Position numbers and translations under genes: made by a program
NCBI RefSeq assembly: GCF_006443685.1
Contig: NZ_VFYP01000001.1
Coordinates: 2,294,001-2,358,000, forward strand
Reading direction: 5' to 3'
Source: Rhizobium glycinendophyticum
Lineage (GTDB): Bacteria; Pseudomonadota; Alphaproteobacteria; Rhizobiales; Rhizobiaceae
Length of the DNA: 64,000 nt
The notes under the pieces: generated by a model
What the model saw: only the letters and a program-made list of their open reading frames with translations
Told to the model about the DNA's origin: nothing
The model's database searches: none
Shown: positions 37,590 to 47,326 of the stretch, in pieces
Numbering within the stretch: the first letter of the stretch is position 1
Layout of the letters: each line of letters starts with the position of its first letter

Positions 37590-38483
37590 GTGTCACTTTT
37601 GATAATATTCGACGCATTTTTGATATTTAAACAGATAAGCCACTCCATGCGTCGGAGCATCAAAGGGAAACAGGCGCTCAAGGCCGAAAACTACAATCCC
37701 CGTTACGACACAATCAGCAAGAAACTGCCGAAGATTATATGGGTCTATTGGCATGTGGAACTGGCGGAGGCGCCGGAGGTTGCGAAACTTGGCATGCGCA
37801 GCTGGCAGATTATGAACCCCGGCTGGTCTGTGAATTTTGTCACTGAGAGCAACCTGAGAAGCTTCATCGAACCGCCAGTGTCGCCACTACCGCGAAAGGT
37901 TCAATGGCGGGCCGACGTCATTCGCCTCGCCTTGCTCGCTCGCTACGGGGGCGTATGGGTCGACATGACCTCCTTCTGCGTGAAGCCCCTGGATCATTGG
38001 CTACCAACCATGATGGAGTCCGGATTTTTTGCGTTTCCCGACCTTTATCCGAGCAGGCTGGTCAACAATGCATTCTTGGCAGCAGTGCCGGGAGAATATC
38101 TGACCAACAAATGGTCTCGCCTGATGTATCGCTATTTTAGCAAACCAGGCAAACTCCTCCATTATTTTTGGTGCATGCATCTATTTGAGTTCATCGTTTT
38201 AACGGACCGACGGGCGCGCGGAATTTGGCGACGAACACCGAAGCTTCGGAGCCGCGGAGCAATGCTGCTCAAGCGCATGATCGGAGAGCGGGATCTGTAC
38301 TCCCCCATCCCGCAAGACATCGATCTGTCTTCTGTCCTTTGGCAAAAACTCAGCAGCCGGCTGGATGAGCGTGCGCTTCTGGCGATCCGCGAAATCAGCG
38401 CGACCGGTGAGGTCGACTTGTTGAGACTCGAAAATCTGACTGATCCGGAGAACGTTCCAGTTCAGGTCGTTGGACAGCCGTAA
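37590..38483 (+). CDS. DXD-sugar-binding (GT32-like) glycosyltransferase
   Basis: The 297-residue protein carries the Gly_transf_sug pattern: LPKIIWVYWHVELAEAPEVA, then QWRADVIRLALLARYGGVWV near 106-126 with an Asp-Met-Thr after it as the metal-binding site. It resembles capsule polysaccharide synthesis proteins. The start is uncertain: a GTG at 37590 gives a hydrophobic N-terminal stretch, while the ATG at 37647 removes it. It stands next to a tRNA-Lys gene, in lower-GC DNA than its surroundings. Confidence 0.78.
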   Translation: MSLLIIFDAFLIFKQISHSMRRSIKGKQALKAENYNPRYDTISKKLPKIIWVYWHVELAEAPEVAKLGMRSWQIMNPGWSVNFVTESNLRSFIEPPVSPLPRKVQWRADVIRLALLARYGGVWVDMTSFCVKPLDHWLPTMMESGFFAFPDLYPSRLVNNAFLAAVPGEYLTNKWSRLMYRYFSKPGKLLHYFWCMHLFEFIVLTDRRARGIWRRTPKLRSRGAMLLKRMIGERDLYSPIPQDIDLSSVLWQKLSSRLDERALLAIREISATGEVDLLRLENLTDPENVPVQVVGQP

Positions 38484-38678
38484 TCTTCGGATCGTCCTTG
38501 TAAGCGCATATATGAGCCCACGGGTGGACGCAACCCGGTAAAATTCCCTGAGGTTTCGGTTCGATAATAGCTATCGCATGGCAACCGAGAGAGACGCGCC
38601 CACGCAGAACAGTTGGATAGCGCGCGGCTGAAAGTGCCGCGCCCTCAATATCGAGTCTTTGACTTAAAAGAGAAGATT

Positions 38679-38754
<76 letters not shown>

Positions 38755-38902
38755 GACCGCGCCGTTTTTGGTGGCGTCCGCCCCGTTTCCGGTGGCGTGA
38801 CCGGGCGTATAAACAGGAACCGGGACCTTGTCCAGCGCGTCGGCGAAAATTCTTGGCCTTCTGGTCAAAAAAATTTCGAAGAAGCGAAATTCCCGTTGTT
38901 TT

Positions 38903-39820
38903 TCAGAGATCCAGCTCACCCGCCGCGACACGCACCGCCTGCCCGCCGATCCGCGCACGCGCAACGGCGCCATCCTTTACATCGATGTGGAGATGGATGT
39001 GCGAAGGCCGTCCCATCTCCACGCCCTGCTCGATCATCATCGGGTGATGGCCGTCCGGTAGGGCATCGAAATGATGGATGGCACCGGAGAGTGCTGCGAC
39101 CGCCGCTCCGGTCGCCGGGTCTTCGGAAATGCCCATGTCGGGCGAAAACATCCGCGCATGGAACTTCGCGGCGTGATGAATGCCGCCACGACAATACACA
39201 TAGGCCGAGGTCAATCGTCCCTCGCTCATCGGCGCAACCCGCTCCCACAGATGTGGATCGAATTCAAGGCCTTCGACAGCGGCAAGGTCATGAACCGGTA
39301 CGAGCAGAAAGGGGACCCCGGCACTCCACACGGTCGGCACATGGTTTTCGAAGCCGATCGCGCTTGCCTTGAGGGATAGCGCATCGGCGAGCTTCTGCGG
39401 GTCAAGTGTCAGTGCATGGCGGCTGGAGATGCGTGGCAGGTCAAATTCGCAAAAACCCGCCTCGCCGTTCCGAAGCCGCACCGCACAGCGCACAGGTCCA
39501 ACATTTTCCTCAAGCACACTCACCAGATCGACACTGTCGCGGTCACTGGCATAACTGCGCTCTGCAAGCGCTATCGCCGTTCCGACGGTCGGATGCCCGG
39601 CAAAGGGCAGTTCCCGGCCCGGGGTAAAGATCCGGATGCGCGCGGTGTGGGCCGCGTGATCCGCAGGCTGCACGAAAACGGTTTCCGAGAGGTTGAGCTC
39701 CCGGGCGACGGCCTGCATGGCCGCGTCAGACAATCCCTCGCCGTCAAAGATGACTGCGAGCGGATTACCCGCAAGCTTGGTGTCGGTAAACACGTCGTAG
39801 ATTGCATACTCTCTCGCCAC
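38903..39820 (-). CDS. PhzF family isomerase/epimerase-like protein
   Basis: The 305-residue protein has the PhzF fold: YAIYDVFTDTKLAGNPLAVI, NLSETVFVQPAD with the catalytic Glu near 46, FTPGRELPFAGHPTVGTA, and the C-terminal half with SEDPATGAAVAALSG. PhzF proteins are two-lobed isomerases of unknown substrate outside phenazine makers. No phenazine genes are near, so a phenazine role is not suggested. It shares the strand with the Nudix gene behind a 73-base gap. Confidence 0.9.
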   Translation of the reverse strand: MAREYAIYDVFTDTKLAGNPLAVIFDGEGLSDAAMQAVARELNLSETVFVQPADHAAHTARIRIFTPGRELPFAGHPTVGTAIALAERSYASDRDSVDLVSVLEENVGPVRCAVRLRNGEAGFCEFDLPRISSRHALTLDPQKLADALSLKASAIGFENHVPTVWSAGVPFLLVPVHDLAAVEGLEFDPHLWERVAPMSEGRLTSAYVYCRGGIHHAAKFHARMFSPDMGISEDPATGAAVAALSGAIHHFDALPDGHHPMMIEQGVEMGRPSHIHLHIDVKDGAVARARIGGQAVRVAAGELDL

Positions 39821-39893
39821 GGGCCGTCTCCACTCTGATGGTCACGCTCGAAGGCACACTGCCCGACGATGCCGGGCAAGGCAAGGAACAGCA

Positions 39894-40622
39894 TCACACG
39901 ACCGTTTCGAAGTACCAGTCGAGGATCGGCAGCATCGCGGGACCATAGCGCTGCGCATCGCGGTCAGGGCTGCGGATAGCGACGGCCCGCAATATCTCCT
40001 GCTCCGGCGCCGCCTTCGCAAACTCTGCAATCCGCTCCAAAAGCACCTCCGACGGTTCCGCGAAGCGGAAGAGCTGAAACAGGGTCAGCTTGTGCGGGCG
40101 ATAGCTGGCATAAAGCCCGCCGCCGACCTGGGCAGTCGCAAGGTCGAGTCCGGTTTCCTCCAGCACCTCGCGCCGCATGTTGCCGTGGAGGTCGCAGCGG
40201 CCGTCGACCACGTCCGACGGGTCGAGAGACCCCGCCGCAAAATAAACCTGACCAGGATTGGCCGTATGCGCCGCCATTTCGACAGCGATCAAGGCTCCAT
40301 CGCCAGATACCAGCACCGGATAGCCGAAGAGGTGGCATGCACCGGTAAGATCGGCCTGCCGACGCCACCAGAGAAAGCTCGCGAAAGACGCTTCATGACC
40401 AATGGCCCGGACATGCCCCTTCTCGAAGAGCATCTCGCGCTGCAGGATCAGCCGACCGTTGTATAGCGCCGGATTGGCCCGCTGTTCGCGGCTCCAATGC
40501 GCAGCAATCTTCTCGGCATGGGCAAGCTCGAGCGGATGCGGTGCGGGTTCCACTCGCAGATCCAATCCCTCTATCGCAACAACACGGCCATCCGCCGGCA
40601 GCCCCATCTCGTGGTCGATCAT
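39894..40622 (-). CDS. Nudix hydrolase family protein
   Basis: The 242-residue protein has a Nudix box in its middle: AAGSLDPSDVVDGRCDLHGN followed by RREVLEETGLDL. The Glu/Arg/Glu pattern of a metal-dependent pyrophosphohydrolase is intact. The N-terminal 90 residues form a separate region containing IAAHWSREQRANPALYNGR, resembling a family of longer rhizobial Nudix proteins. Substrate is unknown. It ends nine bases before the next gene's end on the same strand and follows that gene in the probable unit. Confidence 0.85.
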   Translation of the reverse strand: MIDHEMGLPADGRVVAIEGLDLRVEPAPHPLELAHAEKIAAHWSREQRANPALYNGRLILQREMLFEKGHVRAIGHEASFASFLWWRRQADLTGACHLFGYPVLVSGDGALIAVEMAAHTANPGQVYFAAGSLDPSDVVDGRCDLHGNMRREVLEETGLDLATAQVGGGLYASYRPHKLTLFQLFRFAEPSEVLLERIAEFAKAAPEQEILRAVAIRSPDRDAQRYGPAMLPILDWYFETVV

Positions 40623-40631
40623 GATATTTCC

Positions 40632-41741
40632 TCAGGGCAAATGCAGGGAGAGGGCCACGGGGCAGTGATCCGAAGCCTTGGGTCGGTCCCAGCCGATCCG
40701 GGGATAGCGTTCGACCTCCTGCCCCGGCGGGAAGGGTGTCCGGAACGGCTGACCATTGCGGATGATCTCGGGCACGGCCGTAGGATTGGACAGCGCAAGG
40801 CCCGCCGAGAGCCAGATGTAATCGAGCTGGCAAAGATGCTGCTCCTCCGGCCCACGCGCGTGATAGAGCGTCCAGCGATCGAGCACGTCGCGTCTGCGCA
40901 TGACGTTCTCGGCGAAACCATCCTGGGAGAAAACGTCGAGGGCGCTGGGAAGGGCATCGCGCGGCACAAACTCATAGCCTTGGCGCCGATCGCCGATCAC
41001 GTCGATCCGCTCCTGATAGTCATTCATGTCGCCACAGATGACGAAGTTGCGGTCGCGCGCATGCTCCCGGCCAAAACGATTCTCGATGATGTGCCGGACC
41101 GCCCTCACCTCGGCCTCGCGCACCGGCATGGTGCTCGCGCGCCCGTCACCGCCCTCGCGCCCGTTGGTCATTGACTTGAAATGAACGACATAGAGGGTGA
41201 GCGGGCGTCCACCGACCAGCAGATCGAGTTCGAGGCAGTCGCGCTTGAAGATCCGGTCCTGCGGCTGGATGTTGGGGCCGAGCGATGGCGTATAAAGATT
41301 GAGATCATGATAGGTCAGCGCCGCATGGCTCTTGACGTCCTGCACCTCGATCCGCTCGCCGTGCCGTGTCTCCTCGCGCATCAGGACCGCCACGTCGATA
41401 CCGCGGCTGTCATTGCCTTCGACCAGATATTTCTGGCGGTAGCCGGCTCCGACCATGCGGAAGAGATAGCCATATTCGAAGGCTTTCAGTGCCTCCATGT
41501 TGTCGACCTCCTGCAGGCACAGGATATCCGCATCCGTATCGGCGATGGCGAGCGCCGACAATTGCCGTGTGTCGTCGGTGGCAGCAACCACCCGCGCCGC
41601 CTCGAGCCGCTGATAATCAGCCTCGCTGCGGATCTCGAACAGCTTCAGCACACGATCGGAACGCAATTGGTTGCGAAAGCCGGTGAAATCGAAACGCGTA
41701 ACGAGGTTTTCGATGTTGAAGCTGGCAATGCGAAGCGTCAT
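40632..41741 (-). CDS. Endonuclease/exonuclease/phosphatase family protein
   Basis: The 369-residue protein has the EEP signature. Asn-Glu metal ligands lie in RIASFNIENLVTRFD at the start, and ADTDADILCLQEVDNMEAL. The phosphate-binding FVICGDMNDYQERIDV is near 240, and DHCPVALSL at the end gives the catalytic Asp-His. It may cut nucleic acid or a phosphodiester; there is no signal peptide. The ATG at 41741 is chosen; a GTG six codons upstream is possible. The gene is likely co-transcribed with the Nudix gene after it. Confidence 0.9.
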   Translation of the reverse strand: MTLRIASFNIENLVTRFDFTGFRNQLRSDRVLKLFEIRSEADYQRLEAARVVAATDDTRQLSALAIADTDADILCLQEVDNMEALKAFEYGYLFRMVGAGYRQKYLVEGNDSRGIDVAVLMREETRHGERIEVQDVKSHAALTYHDLNLYTPSLGPNIQPQDRIFKRDCLELDLLVGGRPLTLYVVHFKSMTNGREGGDGRASTMPVREAEVRAVRHIIENRFGREHARDRNFVICGDMNDYQERIDVIGDRRQGYEFVPRDALPSALDVFSQDGFAENVMRRRDVLDRWTLYHARGPEEQHLCQLDYIWLSAGLALSNPTAVPEIIRNGQPFRTPFPPGQEVERYPRIGWDRPKASDHCPVALSLHLP

Positions 41742-41912
41742 GGTGGAAATATCCCGCACGCCTGGGAGCGCCAGGCCGGGCCCCAGTCAAGCATGCGGGC
41801 CGGGCCCGGGCAACCACGAAGGCTCTTTTCTCTCATCCCACATGGACCGCACCGGGAGAACAGATGCCCCAGTCAGCGCGATCCGTAGTTTTGAGGCAAT
41901 CCGTTGCTTAGA

Positions 41913-43136
41913 TCAGGCAGCAACCCGTAAACTTGCGGCAATCAGTCGTCCGAGCCGCTTGATACCCTCGGCAATCATTGCCTCATTGGCACAGGAGAAG
42001 GAGAGCCTCAGGGTATTGGTACCCGACCGGTCAGCAAAGAAGGCTTGCCCGGGAACGAACGCCACCTTTTCTGTCTCGACCGACCGCGCCAGGAGCTCGG
42101 TCCCATCAAGTCCCTCCGGCAGCGTCACCCAGATGAACATGCCGCCCTGGGGTTCCGTCCAACTCGTGCCTGCCGGCATATGAGCAGCAAGCGCGGCAAG
42201 CATGGCATCGCGCCGCGCCGAATAGGCGGCTTTGATTTTAGCTACCTGCTGATCGAAATGGCGTTCGGCGACATGGGTAATGGCAATCTGGTTGATCGAG
42301 GAAGAATGCAAGTCCGCCGCCTGCTTCATCAGGACCAGCTTGCGGATGACCGGGGTCGCTGCAACCACATAGCCGACCCGAAGACCAGGGGCGAGCGTCT
42401 TGGAGAAACTGCCGCAATAGATGGTCCTCGTCTCCTCGATCGATCCGTGGCGCTCGATGTCGAGCGACAGGATCGGCCGAATCGCCTCGCCGTCGTAACG
42501 CAGATGCTGATAGGCGGCATCCTCAATCACAGGCACGTCGAGCTCGTCGGCGAGCGTGAGAAGCGCGAGCCGTTCTTCCTGCGTGACCGTCTGACCAGTG
42601 GGATTGGAAAAATCGGAGGACAGGTAGGCGAACTTGACCCGTCCGCCGGCATTGTCGGCTGCAGCCCGGTAGCTGTCCGGCGTGCGATTGCCAAAGCTGA
42701 GCTGGTCATAAGTCGGCTCATAGGCGTTGAATGCCTGGAGGGCGCCGAGATAGGTCGGCCAATTGACCAGCGCCGTGTCACGCGGCGACAGCAGCAGCTT
42801 ACCGAGGTAATCCAGCGCCTGCTGGGAGCCCGATGTAATGAAGATATTGTCGACGCCGCAGGCAATCCCCAGACGGTCCAATTCCTTTTGCAACCACTGG
42901 CGCAGCGGCAAATATCCTTCCGAGACCGAATACTGCAGGGCAGAGGCGGCCTGCCCGTTGGCAAAGATGTCGGCATAGGCCGCCTCAAAGGCCGAAGTAG
43001 GAAACAATGCCGGATCGGGGATGCCGCCTGCGAACGAAATGATCTCCGGCCGGTCGAGCAGTTTCAGCAATTCGCGGATTTCAGACGCGCGCATGCGCGA
43101 GGCGCGCGTGGCAAAGACGTGGTCCCAGTTCAGCAT
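41913..43136 (-). CDS. PLP-dependent aminotransferase (class I/II)
   Basis: The 407-residue enzyme has GIPDPALFPTSAFE near the N-terminus, ITSGSQQALDYLGKLLLS, NPTGQTVTQEERLAL, and the PLP-binding Lys in GSFSKTLAPGLRVGY near 247. It ends with the substrate-carboxylate Arg region LRLSFSCANE. It resembles 2-aminoadipate or valine-pyruvate-type transaminases (LysN/AvtA-like); the natural substrate is unknown. A perfect 13-bp inverted repeat lies 48 bases upstream and may control it. Confidence 0.9.
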   Translation of the reverse strand: MLNWDHVFATRASRMRASEIRELLKLLDRPEIISFAGGIPDPALFPTSAFEAAYADIFANGQAASALQYSVSEGYLPLRQWLQKELDRLGIACGVDNIFITSGSQQALDYLGKLLLSPRDTALVNWPTYLGALQAFNAYEPTYDQLSFGNRTPDSYRAAADNAGGRVKFAYLSSDFSNPTGQTVTQEERLALLTLADELDVPVIEDAAYQHLRYDGEAIRPILSLDIERHGSIEETRTIYCGSFSKTLAPGLRVGYVVAATPVIRKLVLMKQAADLHSSSINQIAITHVAERHFDQQVAKIKAAYSARRDAMLAALAAHMPAGTSWTEPQGGMFIWVTLPEGLDGTELLARSVETEKVAFVPGQAFFADRSGTNTLRLSFSCANEAMIAEGIKRLGRLIAASLRVAA

Positions 43137-43183
43137 CGGGGTTTCCTCAGGCTTGTCGTTATGGCCTCAGAAGATCACGAAAA

Positions 43184-43216
43184 CATCGATAGGTCAACAA
43201 TACTGACCTATCGATG
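43184..43216. promoter_or_regulatory. Perfect 13-bp inverted repeat upstream of the aminotransferase
   Basis: CATCGATAGGTCA and TGACCTATCGATG are exact reverse complements separated by ACAATAC (7 bases). It sits 48 bases upstream of the aminotransferase start and 120 before the cyclase. The 20-base centre spacing suits a dimeric regulator; as RNA it would form a stable hairpin. No T-tract follows, so an operator is more likely than a terminator. Confidence 0.6.
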
Positions 43217-43336
43217 TGCATCCAGGTTTCAAACCGATCGGCAGCGTCATTTTTGGGCGCAAAGGCGCATCGTTAACTGATGGGAATGCTGTGAGATTTA
43301 AACCTATGCAATGCCAATCCGGAATGCGAATCGCTG

Positions 43337-44545
43337 ATGCCCGACCGTACCCCGCCACCACTCCTGAAGACGCTTGCAACACCCATGATCGGCGCGGACG
43401 ACAAGGAACGATTGCCGCCCTGGGAGCAACTGACGGAACTCTACAGGATCGATCCACACATCATCGCAGCGGCGGCTCTCCTGGCGGCTGCGATCCTCCC
43501 TTACTTGGAAGGGAACCGAGGCAAGGTGATGGCGGTGGCGGTCGTGCTCGCCGTCCAGCTTCTCATCCGTTTGATTGCCGACACCATGTTCCGGCGCCGT
43601 GTCCCTGATGCAGCTTTCAAGCCCTGGCTGTTCGGCTTCATCCTGGTCTCGCTTCTCTCCGGCATTGCCTGGGGACTGTCGCTTGCGATCCTCTATCTCG
43701 GCTCCGGACCGCAGGCGCAGGTCGTGGTCCTGGCGGTCGGTTGCGGCATCGTCCAGTCCTGCGCTGCCCGTGCCTACATGGCGCCGGCGTCGACCGCGCT
43801 GGTGATCCTCATCATGATCGGCATCGTCAATGTCGCGGCACTGAGTGAGGGCGACTGGCTGATGATCCCCATCTGTCTTGCCTATGTCGCATTCCAGGCA
43901 AGCTACATGACCCGTCTGGTCGAGCTTGAACAGGCAAGGCAGGCCGCCGAGCAGAAAACCGGCAAACTGGTTATCGAACTCGCCGAGAGCAATGAGAAGC
44001 TGAGGCAGGCAAACGAGCAACTGGTTCGGCATGCCTCGACAGACGGCCTGACCGGCCTCGCCAATAGACGGAGTTTCGACAACCGCCTGCAGGCGGAGGT
44101 GGAAGAGGCGCACTCGTTAGGCTCTCTCTCCCTCCTCCTCCTCGACGTCGATCATTTCAAGCGTTTCAACGACACCTATGGCCATCTGGCCGGCGACGAG
44201 TGTCTGCGCAGGGTCGCCAGCATGCTGCGCGACGAATGCGCCGTCCACTCCCACTATCCCGCCCGCTACGGCGGAGAGGAATTCGCCGTCATCCTGCCAA
44301 AGGCTGACCATAAGGAGGCCGAGGCCTTTGCGACTGGCCTCCTTTCAAAAGTCTCTATGCTCGATCTTTCAGGGATCGCTGAACCCTCTGATCCCCTCAC
44401 CATCAGCATCGGACTGGCCTGCCTGGAAGACGGCGATGACGGTGCTCACGCCCTGATCAGCCGTGCAGACCAGGGGCTCTATGCCGCCAAGCAAGCCGGC
44501 CGGAATTGTGCACGCACCGTCGAGCGCATGCAGGATGTGACCTGA
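43337..44545 (+). CDS. Membrane diguanylate cyclase (GGDEF domain)
   Basis: The 402-residue protein has about six membrane helices (40-200), a short coiled coil with EQKTGKLVIELAESNEKLRQ, then a GGDEF domain. It has DGLTGLANRRSFDNRLQ near 236, LLLDVDHFKRFNDTYGHLAG, and the active-site ARYGGEEFAVILPKAD near 310. It should make cyclic-di-GMP. The RxxD inhibitory site expected five residues before GGEEF is absent, so product inhibition may be weak. The membrane sensor has no recognised domain. It is divergent from the aminotransferase. Confidence 0.9.
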   Translation: MPDRTPPPLLKTLATPMIGADDKERLPPWEQLTELYRIDPHIIAAAALLAAAILPYLEGNRGKVMAVAVVLAVQLLIRLIADTMFRRRVPDAAFKPWLFGFILVSLLSGIAWGLSLAILYLGSGPQAQVVVLAVGCGIVQSCAARAYMAPASTALVILIMIGIVNVAALSEGDWLMIPICLAYVAFQASYMTRLVELEQARQAAEQKTGKLVIELAESNEKLRQANEQLVRHASTDGLTGLANRRSFDNRLQAEVEEAHSLGSLSLLLLDVDHFKRFNDTYGHLAGDECLRRVASMLRDECAVHSHYPARYGGEEFAVILPKADHKEAEAFATGLLSKVSMLDLSGIAEPSDPLTISIGLACLEDGDDGAHALISRADQGLYAAKQAGRNCARTVERMQDVT

Positions 44546-44572
44546 CCGCAGAGCGCGAAGCAGCGCCCGGCT

Positions 44573-45190
44573 TCACTTTGCAGCAGGACCGCCGGCGTCG
44601 CCCATCAAACCCGCCAGCATCGTCTTAGACGCCCAGAGCGCCGTTTCTCGGGCCTCCTGCGCATCCAACCCGCAGACATCTTCAAGGACGACAAGCGTTT
44701 CAATGCCAGTCAGCAGCGACAGGGCATAGATCAGCCGCTGGAAATCAGCGGGAGCCAATTGCGCCCGAAGCGGCTCCAGCGCTTCCGTCAACCAGCCAAT
44801 CCGCCGCGCGCCGCGTTTCACGTTGCTATCGCCGGTGACAGTACTGGCAAGAAGCGCTCGGAACATTGGTTCGTTCTCGTGAACCATATCAAATATGCGG
44901 CCAACCAGGATCTGCAACTGCCGACCCACGGCCTCGGGCCCCTCACCGGACGCAACGGGCTCGATGCGGATTGAGGTGGCGACAGCATCGAGCACCGCTT
45001 CGCGGATCATTTCCTCTGGCTTGGAAAAGTAGCGATAGGCAGTAGCGCGCGAGATGCCTGCGTGATCCGCAACCTCGGCCACAGACGGCTGCGCCCCACG
45101 CTCCGTCAGTTCTCGAGCAGCGCGGAGCAACTCGGCACGGGTTCTCCTCTTCTGGTTGATGCGCTCGAAACTTTTTACTTGACTGCTCAT
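44573..45190 (-). CDS. TetR family transcriptional regulator
   Basis: The 205-residue protein has an N-terminal HTH (LTERGAQPSVAEVADHAGIS and RATAYRYFSKPEEMIREAVL). A helical ligand domain of about 150 residues follows. AGGTG lies ahead of the ATG at 45190. TetR proteins repress a neighbouring gene and are released by a small ligand. It is divergent from the cupin gene, with three half-sites between them, so the cupin gene is the likely target. Confidence 0.9.
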   Translation of the reverse strand: MSSQVKSFERINQKRRTRAELLRAARELTERGAQPSVAEVADHAGISRATAYRYFSKPEEMIREAVLDAVATSIRIEPVASGEGPEAVGRQLQILVGRIFDMVHENEPMFRALLASTVTGDSNVKRGARRIGWLTEALEPLRAQLAPADFQRLIYALSLLTGIETLVVLEDVCGLDAQEARETALWASKTMLAGLMGDAGGPAAK

Positions 45191-45196
45191 TTTCAC

Positions 45197-45220
45197 CTCA
45201 TTATGAGACAACAATCTCAT
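45197..45220. promoter_or_regulatory. Candidate TetR operator, three CTCAT/ATGAG half-sites
   Basis: CTCAT at 45197-45201, ATGAG at 45203-45207 and CTCAT at 45216-45220 are spaced in the 67-base gap between the TetR and cupin genes. ATGAGA-CAACAA-TCTCAT (45203-45220) is a perfect inverted repeat. The first pair is a second, shorter palindrome. This suits a TetR dimer blocking both promoters. Confidence 0.55.
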
Positions 45221-45257
45221 TACGGGATAAAGTATCACAAAGGAGAGGAAATGCAAG

Positions 45258-45740
45258 ATGACTACGACAATTGCAGATGCGACTATCCACCATGCTCAGA
45301 CGGTCCATTTTCTGGGTAGCCTACTGACATTCCGCGCAAGCGCAGCCGACACAGAGGGTCAGTTCTCGATCGTGGAATCCTGCTCGGCGCCGGGGGCTGG
45401 CGCACCGCCGCACCTTCAGGCGGACGCGGAAGCCTTTCTTGTGACCGAGGGCACATTCGAATTCATGCTGGGCGACACCTGGCGCCGGTGCGGACCTGGC
45501 GAATTCGTCTATATAGCCCCCGGGACGGTTCACGCATTCCGCAACGCTGCGAGCACACCATCCAGGATGTTGATCATCAATTTGCCTGGCGGCCCGCATG
45601 AAAACTTCTTCCGGGCCGTCGGTGAGCCCGTAGAGTTTGAAACGACGGCTTTTCCGCCCATGGGTGCACCCGATGTCGCGCGCCTCACTTCGGAAGCCGA
45701 ACGCTTCGGCATCAAGATCCTACCGCCGCCGCATCGCTGA
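45258..45740 (+). CDS. Cupin domain protein
   Basis: The 160-residue protein has a cupin fold: PGAGAPPHLQADAEAFLVTE near 45-65 and the second motif GEFVYIAPGTVHAFRN near 76. In the first motif the usual His-x-His is His-Leu-Gln, so one metal ligand is replaced and metal-dependent chemistry may be altered. GGAGAGGAAATG upstream gives a good ribosome site. It is divergent from a TetR regulator that probably represses it, and it is followed 80 bases later by a small membrane protein. Confidence 0.85.
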   Translation: MTTTIADATIHHAQTVHFLGSLLTFRASAADTEGQFSIVESCSAPGAGAPPHLQADAEAFLVTEGTFEFMLGDTWRRCGPGEFVYIAPGTVHAFRNAASTPSRMLIINLPGGPHENFFRAVGEPVEFETTAFPPMGAPDVARLTSEAERFGIKILPPPHR

Positions 45741-45820
45741 GCCCTGCACCCAGCATGGATGCACAAGCCTTGTGCATCTCAACCTGACGTTCATTCATCC
45801 TATCTCGAAAGGTTCGCCTC

Positions 45821-46195
45821 ATGCGCGGATTGGCATATTTCTGTATCGTTTCAGCAGCCGTCTACGCCCTGGCCGGCATGGCCTTCGGCATCGTCATGGC
45901 CGCCTCGCACGACCACACGCTGATGACGGCCCATGCGCACCTCAACCTGCTGGGTTGGGTGTCGATGGCCATTTACGGCCTTTATTACCACGCAGTACCA
46001 CGAGCCGCTGAAACACGGCTGGCGAAGATCCACATCGGTGTGGCAACCTTCGGCCTTTGGATTATGATCCCGGGCATCGCCATGGCTGTGCTCGGCATGA
46101 CCGAGGGGCCGGCGATCGTGGGCTCAATCCTGACAATCCTGGGCATGTTGCTCTTTGCAGCGCGCGTCGCAATGGCGCAGCGGGCGATCGCATGA
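45821..46195 (+). CDS. Small membrane protein with HAHLNLLGW motif
   Basis: The 124-residue protein has four hydrophobic helices. TAHAHLNLLGWVSMAIYGLY spans about 35-55 and contains two His, with another in YYHAVPR. This motif resembles the haem-ligating helix of cytochrome oxidase subunit I/NnrS-like proteins. The protein is far too short to be an oxidase. A haem-binding or sensing role is possible but not shown. It lies downstream of the cupin gene on the same strand and is followed by a terminator. Confidence 0.7.
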   Translation: MRGLAYFCIVSAAVYALAGMAFGIVMAASHDHTLMTAHAHLNLLGWVSMAIYGLYYHAVPRAAETRLAKIHIGVATFGLWIMIPGIAMAVLGMTEGPAIVGSILTILGMLLFAARVAMAQRAIA

Positions 46196-46225
46196 CCAGA
46201 CGCCCGCCCCACAGGATCGGACGCG

Positions 46226-46258
46226 AAAAAGCCGGAGAGGTCGCCCTCCCCGGCTTTG
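46226..46258. terminator. Bidirectional terminator upstream of ilvC end
   Basis: AAAAAGCCGG-AGAGG ... CCCTC-CCGGCTTT forms a stem with a small internal mismatch. A-rich and T-rich ends lie on each side, between two converging genes. Confidence 0.75.
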
Positions 46259-46282
46259 TCGTATCAGACAGATGCGAAGGAC

Positions 46283-47326
<1,044 letters not shown>

